Shown piece by piece: positions 63,938 through 64,000 of a DNA stretch of 64,000 nt. The DNA comes from a bacterium (GTDB taxonomy: Bacteria; Hinthialibacterota; Hinthialibacteria; H5-UNCL2), in NCBI GenBank assembly GCA_015075175.1, contig JABTUV010000007.1:1-64000 (forward strand). Direction: 5' to 3'. The stretch's first letter is position 1. Each line of letters starts with the position of its first letter. The translations under genes were made by a program, and so were the position numbers. The notes beneath the pieces are model-generated. The model was not told where the DNA came from. It did not search any database and saw only the letters and a list, made by a program, of their open reading frames with translations.

Positions 63938-64000
63938 ATGGCGGAGAAGTATGTCATCATCGGAGCGGGAGCGGCGGGCAGCGCCGCCGCCCGCACCCTG
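63938..64000 (+). CDS. FAD/NAD(P)-binding oxidoreductase, N-terminal fragment
   Basis: The last 63 bases encode MAEKYVIIGAGAAGSAAART, a classic GxGxxG dinucleotide-binding beta-alpha-beta motif. The frame is open upstream of the ATG (RFTRPDNSVNLLTYHDRIGR), so the true start could be earlier. The gene continues past the window. Confidence 0.75.
   Translation, partial: MAEKYVIIGAGAAGSAAARTL

Overview
This 64 kb, GC-rich window looks like a fragment of an uncultured Gram-negative (diderm) bacterial chromosome. Diderm signs are an LptE-like outer-membrane lipoprotein, several lipobox proteins and a Tat-exported sulfatase. Secreted sulfatase, CotH/lamin-tail, BNR-repeat and glycosidase-like proteins, together with dense intergenic palindromes, recall PVC-adjacent lineages such as Sumerlaeota, Hydrogenedentota or Planctomycetota; that placement is an inference from gene content only. 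No rRNA, tRNA, transposase or phage structural gene was recognised.

Layout. 0-14 kb is housekeeping: a partial TrpB-like enzyme, SAM hydrolase, an endonuclease III relative, queG, flagellin, recO, a pilB-type ATPase, a Trk/Ktr potassium uptake pair, and hisH - zinc-ribbon protein - hisA. 14.4-20.7 kb is a type II-C CRISPR-Cas locus: a 16-repeat array read on the + strand, convergent cas9-cas1-cas2 on the - strand, and a tracrRNA divergent from cas9 with its own promoter and terminator. 20.8-32.6 kb carries large exported proteins (CotH/lamin-tail, glycosidase-like, sulfatase), a lytic transglycosylase, an AI-2E-type permease and a pseudopilin-like protein. 32.9-38.7 kb holds a B12-binding radical SAM enzyme, a SPASM-like radical SAM enzyme, a family 2 glycosyltransferase and a three-haem phosphoesterase-like protein. 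39-45 kb has a serine hydrolase, a ribose-type ABC permease with two lipoproteins (one the binding protein), an HTH-PTS IIA fusion and a zinc-ribbon protein. 45-56 kb on the - strand holds serS, a BNR membrane protein, holA, lptE and a series of envelope proteins. 56-64 kb on the + strand has a PhnD-like binding protein with a histidine kinase, then cheC-cheD-STAS, a BioF-type enzyme, a GNAT protein, a PIG-L deacetylase and the start of an FAD oxidoreductase.

Two features cut across the window. First, the intergenic spaces are crowded with repeat families. At least two begin with a GTAG head followed by a short perfect palindrome (REP-like). The TAG of that head is the actual stop codon of several genes. 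Other families are a TGTCATTTCGACC element, a CTCGAG/TATCGAGAGG element with 25-26 bp inverted arms, 37 bp and 58 bp tandem arrays, and hexamer arrays. Second, many genes carry one-base frameshifts, often in short homopolymers and sometimes in compensating pairs. The pattern fits uncorrected assembly indels concentrated in repetitive or very GC-rich DNA better than mass pseudogenisation. It affects flagellin, recO, trkH, cas1, cas2, the Cas9 HNH domain, the sulfatase, serS and most of 53-56 kb.

The most interesting system is the CRISPR locus. Each repeat contains a TTGACG-N16-TACACT promoter pointing into the next spacer, and the predicted tracrRNA start coincides with the first base of the anti-repeat.
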